This document shows, one piece after another, positions 15,863 through 26,454 of a DNA stretch of 64,000 nucleotides. The notes beneath the pieces were generated by a model that worked only from the letters and a program-made list of their open reading frames with translations, did not search any database and was not told where the DNA came from. Every line of letters begins with the position of its first letter. Within the stretch, counting starts at the first letter, position 1. The stretch is from contig NZ_FNEJ01000011.1 of NCBI RefSeq assembly GCF_900100085.1, positions 114,611-178,610 on the forward strand. The letters are read 5' to 3'. The stretch is from Salipiger marinus (lineage in GTDB: Bacteria > Pseudomonadota > Alphaproteobacteria > Rhodobacterales > Rhodobacteraceae). The translations under genes and the position numbers were made by a program.

Positions 15863-16735
15863 ATGGCCACCAAAGCTTCCCGCGCCGCAGCCCGCGTCAT
15901 GATCTCGCCCGCCGTGCTGCTGCTTCTGGGCTGGATGATCGTGCCGCTGGCACTGACGCTTTATTTCTCGTTCCTGCGCTACAACCTGCTGATGCCGGGA
16001 ATGGAAGAATTCACCGGCTGGGACAATTACAGCTATTTCCTCTCCGATCCGGCCTTTACCGCAGCGCTGACCAACACGCTGCTGCTGGTGGGGGGCGTGC
16101 TGCTGATCACCACCGTGGGCGGCGTGCTGCTGGGACTGCTGCTGGATCAGCCGTTCTGGGGTCAGGGCATCGTGCGCATCCTCGTGATCGCGCCCTTCTT
16201 CGTCATGCCGACCGTGTCGGCGCTGGTGTGGAAGAACATGTTCATGAACCCGGTCAACGGGCTTTTTGCCCATGCCTTCAAGGCGCTGGGGCTTGCACCT
16301 TATGACTTCCTGAGCCAGGCGCCGCTGCTGTCGATCATCGGCATCGTCAGCTGGCAGTGGCTGCCCTTCGCCACGCTGATCCTGCTGACCGCGCTGCAGT
16401 CGCTGGATCAGGACCAGCTGGAAGCGGCAGAGATGGATGGCGCCAGCGCGCTGTCGCGCTTCTGGTACATCATGCTGCCGCATCTGGCCCGGTCGATCAC
16501 CGTGGTGATCCTGATCCAGACCATCTTCCTGCTGTCGGTCTTTGCCGAAATCCTCGTGACCACCAATGGCGGACCGGGCACGGCGTCCACCAACCTGACC
16601 TACCTCATCTACATGCAGTCGCTGCTGCAGTTCGACGTGGGCATGGGCTCTGCGGGCGGGGTCGTGGCGATCATCCTTGCCAATATCGTGGCGATCTTCC
16701 TGATGCGGATGATCGGCAAGAATCTGGAGGCCTGA
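15863..16735 (+). CDS. smoF: Polyol ABC transporter permease 1
   Basis: The 290-residue membrane protein is of the MalF/UgpA type with six predicted helices. Its EAA loop EAAEMDGASALSRFWYIMLP lies near residue 190-209. ATG 15863 follows CAGGGAG; the frame also extends upstream to 15722 through the hairpin region, which I take as chance. It would form the membrane channel with SmoG. Confidence 0.9.
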   Translation: MATKASRAAARVMISPAVLLLLGWMIVPLALTLYFSFLRYNLLMPGMEEFTGWDNYSYFLSDPAFTAALTNTLLLVGGVLLITTVGGVLLGLLLDQPFWGQGIVRILVIAPFFVMPTVSALVWKNMFMNPVNGLFAHAFKALGLAPYDFLSQAPLLSIIGIVSWQWLPFATLILLTALQSLDQDQLEAAEMDGASALSRFWYIMLPHLARSITVVILIQTIFLLSVFAEILVTTNGGPGTASTNLTYLIYMQSLLQFDVGMGSAGGVVAIILANIVAIFLMRMIGKNLEA

Positions 16736-16738
16736 GCA

Positions 16739-16804
16739 ATGTCCGGCCTGATCCTGCGGCGCTGCGGCGCCGCCCCCCTCCACCCCCAGACGCGGGAGAT
16801 CTGA
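16739..16804 (+). CDS. 21-codon micro-ORF bridging smoF and smoG
   Basis: ATG 16739 begins three bases after the smoF stop, with CTGGAGG seven bases upstream as a good ribosome site, and TGA 16802-16804 ends two bases before the smoG start. The encoded peptide MSGLILRRCGAAPLHPQTREI has no known relatives to me. It could couple smoG translation to smoF, or be chance. I see no other feature in this 71-base gap. Confidence 0.35.
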   Translation: MSGLILRRCGAAPLHPQTREI

Positions 16805-16806
16805 CC

Positions 16807-17637
16807 ATGGCCCGTGCCGTGACAAACCGGCGGAAGCTGATCGTGACCGTGGCCGCATGGGCCGTGGGCATCGCCATCTTCTTTCCCATCCTCTGGACCG
16901 TGATCCTGTCCTTCAAATCCGAAGGCGACGCGATCAAGACCCCGCTCGAGGTGCTCAGCTCTGCCTGGACCTTCGAAAGCTACGCCACCGTGCAGGAACG
17001 GTCGAACTACGTGCGGCATTTCTGGAACTCGGTGGTGATCTCGCTCGGCTCGACGCTGCTGGGTCTGATCATCGCCATTCCCGCCGCGTGGGCCATGGCC
17101 TTCGTGCCCGGCAAGCAGACCAAGAACGTGCTGATGTGGATGCTCAGCACCAAGATGCTGCCGCCCGTGGGCGTGCTGGTGCCGATCTACCTGATCTTCC
17201 GCGACGTAGGCCTTCTGGACACCAAGACCGGTCTGGTGATCGTGCTGACGCTCATCAACCTGCCGATCATCGTCTGGATGCTGTACACCTATTTCAAGGA
17301 AATCCCCGGCGAGATCCTTGAAGCCGCGCGCATGGACGGGGCCAGCCTGCGCAACGAACTGATCCATGTGCTGACGCCCATGGCGGTTCCGGGCATCGCC
17401 TCCACGGTGCTGCTGAACATCATCCTTGCGTGGAACGAGGCGTTCTGGACGCTGAACCTGACGGCCGCCAAGGCCGCGCCGCTCACCGCCTTCATCGCCT
17501 CCTATTCCTCGCCCGAGGGGCTGTTCTACGCCAAGCTCTCGGCCGCCTCGACCATGGCCATCGCGCCGATCCTCATCATGGGCTGGTTCAGCCAGAAACA
17601 ACTCGTCCGCGGCCTGACCTTTGGCGCGGTGAAATAA
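16807..17637 (+). CDS. smoG: Polyol ABC transporter permease 2
   Basis: The 276-residue MalG-type permease has six predicted helices. Its EAA loop EAARMDGASLRNELIHVLTP lies near residue 174-193, and the segment LSTKMLPPVGVLVPIYLIF near 118 is typical of sugar-alcohol permeases. CGGGAG precedes ATG 16807. It partners SmoF and uses the SmoK ATPase. Confidence 0.9.
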   Translation: MARAVTNRRKLIVTVAAWAVGIAIFFPILWTVILSFKSEGDAIKTPLEVLSSAWTFESYATVQERSNYVRHFWNSVVISLGSTLLGLIIAIPAAWAMAFVPGKQTKNVLMWMLSTKMLPPVGVLVPIYLIFRDVGLLDTKTGLVIVLTLINLPIIVWMLYTYFKEIPGEILEAARMDGASLRNELIHVLTPMAVPGIASTVLLNIILAWNEAFWTLNLTAAKAAPLTAFIASYSSPEGLFYAKLSAASTMAIAPILIMGWFSQKQLVRGLTFGAVK

Positions 17638-17652
17638 GGGGGGACCATTCAT

Positions 17653-18657
<1,005 letters not shown>

Positions 18658-18719
18658 CCGCAGCCCGCCCCGCCGCCCGGACCCGTGCGGCACCGAAGAC
18701 CAGAGCTACGGAGGCTCCC

Positions 18720-20186
18720 ATGAAACTTCAGGATGACCGGCTCGACGCGCTTGACCCCCGCATCGCCCGTCCCGCCTATGACCGCGCGGCCCTCAGCCAT
18801 GGCATCGTCCATGTGGGGCTGGGCAATTTCCACCGCGCCCATCAGGCCGTCTATCTGGATGATCTGTTCGCGCTGGGGCTCGACCATGACTGGGCGATCT
18901 GCGGCGCGGGCGTGCGTGCCCCCGATGCCAAGATGCGCGATGCGCTGCGCGCGCAGGACTGCCTGTCCACGGTGATCGAGCTGGCCGCCGACGGCACCAG
19001 CCCGCGGATCATCGGCGCCATGGTGGATTTTGTCGAGGTCGCCCCCGACAACGCGCCGCTGATCGCCAAGATGGCCGAGCCTGCCACGCGCATCGTGTCG
19101 CTGACCGTGACCGAGGGCGGCTATTACGTCGACGCCACCACCGGCACCTTCGATCCGACCCATCCCGACATCGTGGCGGATGGCGCTGCCCCCGAGGCAC
19201 CGCGCACCGTGTTCGGCGCCATCGTGGCAGCGCTGCGGGCGCGCCGCGACGCGGGCCTTGCCCCCTTCACGGTGATGAGCTGCGACAACATTCCCGGCAA
19301 CGGCCATGTCACCCGCGACGCGGTGGCGGGCACGGCGCGGCTGCAGGATCCGGAATTTGCCGACTGGATCGTGGCCAATGTCGCCTTTCCGAACGGCATG
19401 GTGGACCGCATCACCCCCGCCACCGGCGATGGCGAACGCGCGCTGGCCGCCAGCTTCGGGCTGGAGGATCCGGTTCCCGTCACCTGCGAGCCGTTCCGGC
19501 AGTGGGTGCTGGAGGACAATTTCCCGCAGGGCCGTCCCGCGCTGGAAAAGGTCGGCGTCACCTTCACCGACCGCGTGCATGATTACGAGCGGATGAAGAT
19601 CCGCATCCTGAACGGCGGTCACGCCATCATCGCCTATGCCGGCGCCCTGCTGGGCTGCGAATTCGCCGATGATGCCATGGCGCATCCGCTGGTCAGCGCC
19701 TTCCTGCGCAAGGTCGAAACCACCGAAATCCTGCCGCATGTCCATGCCGTGCCGGATTTCACCCCCGCCGACTATCTGACGCTGATCGAGGGCCGGTTCG
19801 CCAATCCGGCGGTCAAGGACACGATCCGCCGCCTGTGTCTGGACGGGTCGAACCGGCAGCCGAAATTCATCGTGCCCTCCATCGCCGACGGGCTCCGCGC
19901 GGGCGTGCCGGTGACGGGTCTCGCGCTCGAATCCGCGCTGTGGTGCCGCTATGCCTTTGGCACGTTCGAGGATGGCACCGCCATCGCCCCCAACGATCCC
20001 AACTGGGACGCGCTGACCGCCCTTGCGGCTGAGGCCAAGGACCAGCCGGAGCTGTGGCTGGGCCAGCGCGCCGTCTATGGCGAGATCGCGGGCAATGCCG
20101 AATTTGCCGGGCTCTTCGCCGACTGGCTGCGGCTGATCTGGGCCGAGGGGGCAGAGGCCGCCATCAAGATCTATCTGGACGCCTGA
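18720..20186 (+). CDS. mtlK: Mannitol 2-dehydrogenase (polyol-specific long-chain dehydrogenase)
   Basis: The 488-residue protein begins its Rossmann domain with IVHVGLGNFHRAHQAVYLDD and carries the PSLDR signature K-x4-N-x2-H as Lys293, Asn298, His301 (MKIRILNGGHA), where the lysine is the catalytic base. ITPATGDGE and YVDATTGTFDP are also family-typical. It oxidises D-mannitol (and often D-arabitol/sorbitol) to the ketose with NAD. In Rhodobacter sphaeroides, from memory, smoS (a short-chain sorbitol dehydrogenase) lies between smoK and mtlK; here it is absent. Confidence 0.93.
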   Translation: MKLQDDRLDALDPRIARPAYDRAALSHGIVHVGLGNFHRAHQAVYLDDLFALGLDHDWAICGAGVRAPDAKMRDALRAQDCLSTVIELAADGTSPRIIGAMVDFVEVAPDNAPLIAKMAEPATRIVSLTVTEGGYYVDATTGTFDPTHPDIVADGAAPEAPRTVFGAIVAALRARRDAGLAPFTVMSCDNIPGNGHVTRDAVAGTARLQDPEFADWIVANVAFPNGMVDRITPATGDGERALAASFGLEDPVPVTCEPFRQWVLEDNFPQGRPALEKVGVTFTDRVHDYERMKIRILNGGHAIIAYAGALLGCEFADDAMAHPLVSAFLRKVETTEILPHVHAVPDFTPADYLTLIEGRFANPAVKDTIRRLCLDGSNRQPKFIVPSIADGLRAGVPVTGLALESALWCRYAFGTFEDGTAIAPNDPNWDALTALAAEAKDQPELWLGQRAVYGEIAGNAEFAGLFADWLRLIWAEGAEAAIKIYLDA

Positions 20187-20187
20187 G

Positions 20188-21636
20188 ATGAGTTTTCTGG
20201 GCATCGATCTTGGCACCTCGGGGCTGCGCGCGCTGCTGACCGACGCGGGCGGCGTGCCGCTGGCCAGTGCGGAGCGGCATTACGAGGTGCAGCACCCCCG
20301 CTCCGGCTGGTCCGAACAGGATCCCGCCGACTGGATCGCGGCGCTGGAAGGCGCCGTGTCCGACCTGCGCGCCCATCCCGCATGGGCCGGGCTGCGCGGC
20401 ATCGGCGTGGCCGGGCACATGCATGGCGCCACGCTGCTGGATGCGCAGGACCGCGTGCTGCGGCCCTGCATCCTGTGGAACGACACCCGCAGCTTTGCCG
20501 AAGCGGCGCGGCTTGACGCCGATCCGCAGCTGCGGGCGCTGTCGGGCAACATCGTCTTTCCGGGCTTCACCGCGCCAAAGCTGCTCTGGGTCGCGACGCA
20601 CGAGCCGCAGATCTTTGCGCAGGTGGCGCGGGTGCTGCTGCCTGCCGCCTATCTGAACCTTTATCTGACCGGCGATCACGTCGCGGACATGTCCGACAGC
20701 GCGGGCACCTCGTGGCTCGACACCGGCGCGCGCGACTGGTCCGACGCGCTGCTGGAGGCGGGGCAGATGCGCCGCGACCAGATGCCCCGGCTGGTGGAGG
20801 GATCCGAGCCCGCAGGTGATCTGCGCCGCGATCTGCGCGCCGCATGGGGCCTCACGCAGCCCGTCGCCGTGGCGGGGGGTGCGGGCGACAATGCCGCCGC
20901 CGCCTGCGGCATCGGCGCCCTGCACGAAGGTCAGGGCTTCGTGTCGCTGGGCACCTCGGGCGTGCTGCTGGCGGCGCGCGACGGCTATCACCCCGCGCCC
21001 GAAACGGCGCTGCACAGCTTCTGCCATGCGGTGCCGGGGCGCTGGTATCAGATGGGCGTGATGCTCAGCTGCACCGACAGCCTCAATTGGCTGGCGCGGA
21101 TCACCGGGCAGCGCCCCGCCGATCTGACCGCCGGGCTGGCGGAGATACCGCCGCCGCCGGGCAAGCCGCGCTTCCTGCCCTATCTTTCGGGCGAACGCAC
21201 CCCGCATAACGATGCCGAAATCCGTGGCGCCTTCACCGGGCTGGGGACCGAGACCACGCGCGATGACATGACCCGCGCCGTGCTCGAAGGCGTGAGCTTC
21301 GGGCTGAAGGACAGCGCCGAGGCGCTGCGCGCCACCGGCGCCGATCTGCCGCATCTCTTCGCCATCGGCGGCGGCACAAGATCGCGGTCCTGGCTGCGGC
21401 TTCTGGCCACCGTGCTGGATCTGCCGCTGCATCTGCCGGCAGAGGGTGAATTCGGCGCGGCCCTTGGCGCGGCCCGGCTGGGGCGCATGGCCGCCACCGG
21501 CGAGGCGCCGGAAGTGGTGCTGACCCCGCCCGCCACGGCGGAGGTGGTGGATCCGGTCACCGCACTGGTTCCGGCCTATGCCGAGGCTTATGCCCGCTTC
21601 CGCGCCGCCTATCCCCCCATCCGCGCGGTGCAGTAG
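20188..21636 (+). CDS. xylB: Xylulokinase
   Basis: The 482-residue FGGY kinase begins FLGIDLGTSGLRALL (phosphate 1 loop), has GHMHGATLLD near residue 78 and LWNDTR near 100, both typical of xylulokinases, and the C-terminal AIGGGTRSRSWLRLLA. It starts one base after the mtlK stop. It would phosphorylate D-xylulose, the product of D-arabitol oxidation by the dehydrogenase, feeding the pentose phosphate pathway. Two hairpins follow and probably end the operon. Confidence 0.93.
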   Translation: MSFLGIDLGTSGLRALLTDAGGVPLASAERHYEVQHPRSGWSEQDPADWIAALEGAVSDLRAHPAWAGLRGIGVAGHMHGATLLDAQDRVLRPCILWNDTRSFAEAARLDADPQLRALSGNIVFPGFTAPKLLWVATHEPQIFAQVARVLLPAAYLNLYLTGDHVADMSDSAGTSWLDTGARDWSDALLEAGQMRRDQMPRLVEGSEPAGDLRRDLRAAWGLTQPVAVAGGAGDNAAAACGIGALHEGQGFVSLGTSGVLLAARDGYHPAPETALHSFCHAVPGRWYQMGVMLSCTDSLNWLARITGQRPADLTAGLAEIPPPPGKPRFLPYLSGERTPHNDAEIRGAFTGLGTETTRDDMTRAVLEGVSFGLKDSAEALRATGADLPHLFAIGGGTRSRSWLRLLATVLDLPLHLPAEGEFGAALGAARLGRMAATGEAPEVVLTPPATAEVVDPVTALVPAYAEAYARFRAAYPPIRAVQ

Positions 21637-21646
21637 CGCCCGCGTT

Positions 21647-21705
21647 GCATCCCCGCGCGGGATGCCGGATCATGCTGGCGCCGCCCGTCCTGGGGCGGCG
21701 CCAGC
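21647..21705 (+). terminator. Two-hairpin terminator candidate after the polyol operon
   Basis: GCATCCC/GGGATGC around CGCGC (21647-21665) is followed by a perfect 13-pair stem GCTGGCGCCGCCC/GGGCGGCGCCAGC (21674-21705) with a six-base loop. They fill most of the 81 bases between xylB and the next gene. Confidence 0.65.
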
Positions 21706-21717
21706 CGAAAGCGCCCG

Positions 21718-23307
21718 ATGTTCGATCCCTCCCTGCCCTATCCCTCCACCCGCCAGCCGGTCAGCGGCGACTGCGCCATCGCCACCTCGCAGCCCTTGGC
21801 CGCACAGGCGGGCATGGCGATGCTGCAGGCCGGGGGCACCGCCGTGGATGCCGCCATCGCCGCCGCCATGGCGCTGGTGGTGGTGGAACCCACCGGCTGC
21901 GGGCTGGGATCGGACGCCTATGCCATCGTCTGGGACGGCGCGCGGCTTTCGGGGCTCAATGCCTCGGGGCGCGCCCCCGCCGCGTGGCGCCCCGAGCTTT
22001 TTGCCGGGCAAAGCCGGATGCCGGAACGCGGCTGGCCCTCGGTCACGGTGCCGGGGGCGGTGTCGGGCTGGATCGCGCTCTGGCGCCGCTTCGGCACGCT
22101 GCCGCTGGACCAGATCGCCGCCCCCGCCCTCCGCTTCGCCGAGGAGGGGTTTGTGGTCAGCCCGGTGATCGCCCGGCTCTGGCATCTGGGCGGGCAGGCG
22201 CTGTCCGCGCAGCCGGGCTTTGCCGAGTGTTTCCTGCCCGGCGGGCGCGCGCCCAAGGCCGGGGACCGCATCCGCCTGCCCGGTCACGCCGCCACCCTGC
22301 GCCGCATCGTGGAAACCGAAGGCGAAAGCTTCTACCGGGGCGCGCTGGCGCAGCGCATCGCCGATCACGCCGCAGCCCATGGCGGCCATCTGACTGCCGA
22401 GGACATGGCCGCGCATCAGCCCGCATGGGTGGACACGCTGCACACCCGCTTCGGCGATCACCTGATCCACGAGCTTCCGCCCAACGGTCAGGGGCTTGGC
22501 GCGCTGATCGGCCTCGGCGTGCTCGACCGGCTCGACTGGCAGGCAGCGGCGGTCGATGACGCGCGCACCCATCATCTGGCGATCGAGGCCACGAAGCTGG
22601 GGCTGGTGGATGCCGCCGAACATGTGACCGACCCCGCCTGGATGCGGCACGCGCCCGAGGCCTTCCTGACCGATCGCTATCTGGACAGCCGCGCGGCGCT
22701 GGTCGATCCCGCCCATGCCGGCGATCCCGGCCACGGCACGCCCGGCGCGGGCGGCACGGTCTATCTGAGCGTGGCCGACCGCGACGGGCGGATGGTGTCC
22801 TTCATCCAGTCCAATTACATGGGCTTCGGGTCGGGCGTGGTGGTGCCGGGCACCGGGATTTCGCTGCAGAACCGCGGTGCGGGCTTCAGCCTGACCCCCG
22901 GCCATGTCAACATCGTGGCGCCGCGCAAGCAGCCGTTCCAGACCATCATCCCCGCCTTCGCCACCGATCTCACCGGCGCGCCGGTGATGAGCTTTGGCGT
23001 GATGGGCGGCCCGATGCAGGCGCAGGGGCATCTGCAGATGGCGCTGCGGGTGCTGGGCTTTGGCCAGAACCCGCAGGCCGCCGCCGATGCGCCGCGCTGG
23101 CGGGTCACGGCGGGGCGCGGGCTGGCGCTGGAAAGCGGCTTTGACGACCGGCTTGCCGCGGATCTGGCCGCGCTGGGGCACGAGATTGTCCGCGAAAGCC
23201 CCGATGCCGTCTTCGGCTTTGGCGGCGCGCAGCTGATCCGGCGCATGGCGGGCGGCTATGTCGCCGGATCCGATCCGCGCAAGGACGGGCAGGCGCTGGC
23301 CTTCTGA
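21718..23307 (+). CDS. Gamma-glutamyltransferase family protein
   Basis: The 529-residue Ntn-hydrolase has the N-terminal AGMAMLQAGGTAVDAAIAAAM segment near residue 30-50, PTGCGLGSDAYAIVWDG near 60, and the autoprocessing site GGTVYLSVADRDG with predicted catalytic Thr347, then SNYMGFGSGVVVPGTGISLQNRG. No signal peptide is evident (MFDPSLPYPSTRQPV), so it may be cytoplasmic, unlike periplasmic Ggt. Such homologues act on gamma-glutamyl compounds or related amides. The neighbours give no clear pathway. The start is at the only well-placed ATG after the hairpin region. Confidence 0.88.
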   Translation: MFDPSLPYPSTRQPVSGDCAIATSQPLAAQAGMAMLQAGGTAVDAAIAAAMALVVVEPTGCGLGSDAYAIVWDGARLSGLNASGRAPAAWRPELFAGQSRMPERGWPSVTVPGAVSGWIALWRRFGTLPLDQIAAPALRFAEEGFVVSPVIARLWHLGGQALSAQPGFAECFLPGGRAPKAGDRIRLPGHAATLRRIVETEGESFYRGALAQRIADHAAAHGGHLTAEDMAAHQPAWVDTLHTRFGDHLIHELPPNGQGLGALIGLGVLDRLDWQAAAVDDARTHHLAIEATKLGLVDAAEHVTDPAWMRHAPEAFLTDRYLDSRAALVDPAHAGDPGHGTPGAGGTVYLSVADRDGRMVSFIQSNYMGFGSGVVVPGTGISLQNRGAGFSLTPGHVNIVAPRKQPFQTIIPAFATDLTGAPVMSFGVMGGPMQAQGHLQMALRVLGFGQNPQAAADAPRWRVTAGRGLALESGFDDRLAADLAALGHEIVRESPDAVFGFGGAQLIRRMAGGYVAGSDPRKDGQALAF

Positions 23308-23414
23308 GCCTGACATCTGGCCTTGGACCCTGCTGGACCAAACGCGATGTTAAGATCTGTGCCCTAAGGTCTGGTCAACCCTGCCCGCGCTGCGGGCCGA
23401 TGCAGGAGGTGCAG

Positions 23415-25010
23415 ATGGTTTTCGCCCCGTCCGTTCTTGGCACCGGCCTTGCCGGATACAGTTTCCTGTCCCGCACGCGCGAAACCCAGCAGGCGCTGCT
23501 GGCCAAATCCCCCGTCATTGCCCGCGAAACCACGCAGTTTGTCGAAAAGCTGCAGGAGGTGCAGAGCAGCGCCGATCTGATGGCCGACCGCAGCCTGCTG
23601 AAGGTGGCGCTGGGGGCCTTCGGGCTGGAGGATGATCTGGACAACCGCGCCTTCATCTCGAAAATCCTCGACTCCGATCTCGGCGACAGCCGCTCGCTGG
23701 CCAACCGTCTGGCTGACAAGCGGTATCTGGCGCTGGCCCGCGCCTTCAACTTCGCAGGCGACGGCGCAGAGCTGCCGCAGGCCCGGTCGGGGGAGGAGGT
23801 GCTGGACCAGCTCGCCAAGATCAGGCAGGCGGACGACCTGCTGTCCGATACCGCCCTGCTGCGCGCGACGCTCACCAGCTTCGGGCTCGAGGCGGACATG
23901 CGCAACACCTACTTCCTGAAACAGGTGCTGGAATCCGATGTCAGCAACCCTGACTCCTTTGCCAACCGCCTGCCCGATCCGCGTTATGCGCAGCTGGCGC
24001 AGGCCTTCGATCTGGCCGGAAAAACCGCCACCGAAGGCACGATCTATGGCTATGCCGAAAAGTTTTCCGGGCTTGCCGCCAAGGTCACCGATGTGGACAC
24101 GCTTTTTGCAGAGGATGATCTGCTGCGCGACACGCTGGACATGTTCGGTCTGGGCAATGACATCTACCGCACCCAGTTCCTGCGCGACGTACTGACATCG
24201 GACCTGTCCGATCCGGACTCGGTCGCGCGCAGCCAGAGCGATCCGCGCTATGCCGCCCTTGCCGGGGTGTTCGATTTTGCGGCGCGCGCGGCGGCGGCGG
24301 ACGCAGGCGAGGCCTTCACCAGCACGCTGGAGAAATTCACCTCGGTCGTCGCGGCGCGCGCGGCGCCGATCGCCAAGCCTGCCGATCTGTTCAGCGACAT
24401 CCCCCTGATGCTGGCCAGTTTCGATTTCTTCGATTTCCCGCAATCCGCTGACCGGGTGCCCTTTGCCAACCGGATGCTGTCCTCTGACCTGTCAGACCCC
24501 ACCTCGCTCGCCAATGTGCATCCCGACCCGAGGGTGAAGGTCTTTGCCCAGGCCTTCACCTTCCCCGAAACCGATTCGCGCCGCAGCTATCCGGCGGGTT
24601 TCGCCGAACAGATCGTCGAAAATTACCTCGACCGGCAGTTCGAAATTCAGGTGGGCGAGGCCGACCCCACCCTGCGCCTTGCCCTGTCGCTGGACCGGGA
24701 GCTGAGCACCGTGGTCGCCAATGGCAGGACCAACGATTCACGCTGGTTCTCGGTCATGGCCTCCACCCCGCTGCGCGAGGTGTTCGAGACGATGTTCGGC
24801 TTTCCCGACAGTTTCGGCGCGCTGGACATCGACCAGCAGCTGGTCAAGCTGAAACAGCGGGCAGAGCGGGTGTTCGGCACCGACCAGCTGGCGGATCTGG
24901 TCCGCAGCGACAAGCTGGAGGAGATGCGGCGCCTTTACCTGACGCGCAGCGCCGTGGCCGCGAGCCCGCTGAACAGCTCCGCCAGCATCGTGCTGTCGCT
25001 CTTGGGCTGA
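23415..25010 (+). CDS. DUF1217 repeat protein (flagellum-associated family)
   Basis: The 531-residue protein is built of about four copies of a roughly 100-residue unit. Each holds a D-L-x-D-x-x-S-x-A-N/R-R motif followed by R-Y-x-x-L-A-x-A-F (for example SLANRLADKRYLALARAF, SFANRLPDPRYAQLAQAF and SVARSQSDPRYAALAGVF). That is the DUF1217 pattern, known from proteins encoded among flagellar genes of Rhizobiales and Rhodobacterales; molecular function is unknown. ATG 23415 has AGGAGG nearby, better than ATG 23400. No other flagellar gene is in the window, so this is an isolated copy. Confidence 0.75.
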   Translation: MVFAPSVLGTGLAGYSFLSRTRETQQALLAKSPVIARETTQFVEKLQEVQSSADLMADRSLLKVALGAFGLEDDLDNRAFISKILDSDLGDSRSLANRLADKRYLALARAFNFAGDGAELPQARSGEEVLDQLAKIRQADDLLSDTALLRATLTSFGLEADMRNTYFLKQVLESDVSNPDSFANRLPDPRYAQLAQAFDLAGKTATEGTIYGYAEKFSGLAAKVTDVDTLFAEDDLLRDTLDMFGLGNDIYRTQFLRDVLTSDLSDPDSVARSQSDPRYAALAGVFDFAARAAAADAGEAFTSTLEKFTSVVAARAAPIAKPADLFSDIPLMLASFDFFDFPQSADRVPFANRMLSSDLSDPTSLANVHPDPRVKVFAQAFTFPETDSRRSYPAGFAEQIVENYLDRQFEIQVGEADPTLRLALSLDRELSTVVANGRTNDSRWFSVMASTPLREVFETMFGFPDSFGALDIDQQLVKLKQRAERVFGTDQLADLVRSDKLEEMRRLYLTRSAVAASPLNSSASIVLSLLG

Positions 25011-25287
25011 GCGGTGACGGGCGCAGGCAGAACGCCGTCTGAAGCGGCGCTTCCGCAGAGAGGCTTTGTTGCGCTCTTTGGCAGGTGACGGGCCGGTCCT
25101 TGCAACTGACGACGTCGGGCGGTCCCCGGGGCCGACGGCCTTAGGGCTGCCGATGCGTCTGGCAGCTTCGGGCGAGTCCCCGGCGCCGCCCGGCTCAGCC
25201 CGGGCCAGTCTGCGCATGTCTTGCGTCCGGCCATGCGGGCTGAAAGGATGCGGCAGGCCCGCAAGGCCGCAGCGACAGGAGAGCCCC

Positions 25288-26454
25288 TTGACCCAGACCG
25301 ACGACTTGACCCGCATCGCCGAGACCGCCCGCGACTGGCGGCGCGATCTGCACCAGATGCCCGAGCTGCTTTATGCGCTGCCCAAGACCTCGGCCTATGT
25401 GGCGGAGAAGCTGCGCGGCTTCGGGGTGGACGAGCTGGTCACCGGGCTCGCCGATACCGGGATGGTGGCGCTGATCCGCGGCGCGGGCGGCGACGGTCCG
25501 GTGCTGGGCCTGCGCGCCGACATGGATGCGCTGCCGATGGATGAAAAGACCAACCTGCCCTATGGCTCGCGCCATCCCGGCATGATGCATGCCTGCGGCC
25601 ATGACGGGCACACCGCCACGCTGCTGGCCACGGCGCAGTATCTGTGCGCGCATCGCGATTTTGCCGGCACTGTCGCGCTGATCTTCCAGCCCGCCGAAGA
25701 AGGGGGCGCGGGGGCGCGCAAGATGATCGAAGACGGGCTGTTTGACCGCTTCGGGATCGAGACGGTCTATGCCATGCACAACCAGCCGGGCCTGCCGGTG
25801 GGGGAATTCGCCACCCGGCCCGGGGCGCTGATGGCGGCGGGCGACCGCTTCGTGGTCACCGTCGAAGGGCGCGGCGGCCATGCCTCGGCCCCGTCAAAAT
25901 CGCTGGATCCGGTGGTGGCGGCGGCGCATCTGATCGCCTCGCTGCAGACGCTGGTGTCGCGGTTCACCGATCCTTTCGATCAGGTGGTGCTGTCGCTGAC
26001 CTATCTGCAGGCCGGGGCGCCCGGCGCGCTGAACGTCATTCCCGATACGGCGGTGTTCGGCGGCAGCCTGCGCACCATGACGGTCGAGACCCGGCGCGAG
26101 GCCGAGGCGCATATCCGCCGCATCCTGCGCGCGGGCGCGGAACAGTTCGGCTGCACCGCGCATCTGGACTGGCGCCCCGGCTATCCGGTGACCGCCAACG
26201 ATCCCGCCAAGACCGCGCTCGCGGTCGAGGTGGCGCGGCAGGCCGCCGTGGTCGATGACAGCTGTGCTGCGGTGATGGGATCCGAGGATTTTTCCTACAT
26301 GCTGGAGGCAAAACCCGGCGCGATCCTGTGGTTCGGCAATGGCGACTCGGCCGAGCTGCACAATCCGGGCTATGATTTCAACGATGACGCGATCCTGCCC
26401 GCCATGCGCTTCTGGGTGGATCTGGTGGCGCGCGAACTGGCGCCCGCCGCATGA
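25288..26454 (+). CDS. M20-family amidohydrolase (hippurate/N-acyl amino acid hydrolase type)
   Basis: The 388-residue metallopeptidase has LRADMDALPM near residue 75, HACGHDGHTATLLATAQYL near 100, PAEEGGAGARKMIEDG near 130, MHNQPGLPVG near 165 and a late GSEDFSYML, all dinuclear-metal M20D signatures. I chose TTG 25288 because ACAGGAGA lies 6-8 bases upstream and the resulting length matches the family. Upstream ATGs in frame (25066, 25219) would add an unrelated Arg/Pro-rich leader. It overlaps the next gene by ATGA. Confidence 0.88.
   Translation: MTQTDDLTRIAETARDWRRDLHQMPELLYALPKTSAYVAEKLRGFGVDELVTGLADTGMVALIRGAGGDGPVLGLRADMDALPMDEKTNLPYGSRHPGMMHACGHDGHTATLLATAQYLCAHRDFAGTVALIFQPAEEGGAGARKMIEDGLFDRFGIETVYAMHNQPGLPVGEFATRPGALMAAGDRFVVTVEGRGGHASAPSKSLDPVVAAAHLIASLQTLVSRFTDPFDQVVLSLTYLQAGAPGALNVIPDTAVFGGSLRTMTVETRREAEAHIRRILRAGAEQFGCTAHLDWRPGYPVTANDPAKTALAVEVARQAAVVDDSCAAVMGSEDFSYMLEAKPGAILWFGNGDSAELHNPGYDFNDDAILPAMRFWVDLVARELAPAA

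Noticed and set aside
25011..25287. Possible insertion-sequence remnant around AGGCTTTGTTGCGC (near 25060) between DUF1217 and the amidohydrolase
   Set aside because: The string recalls an IS end, but I see no matching opposite end, target duplication or transposase remains. Nothing else is recognisable in these 277 bases.
25066..25287. N-terminal extension of the M20 amidohydrolase from ATG 25066
   Set aside because: The added residues are unrelated to the family, and TTG 25288 has a ribosome site and gives the family length.
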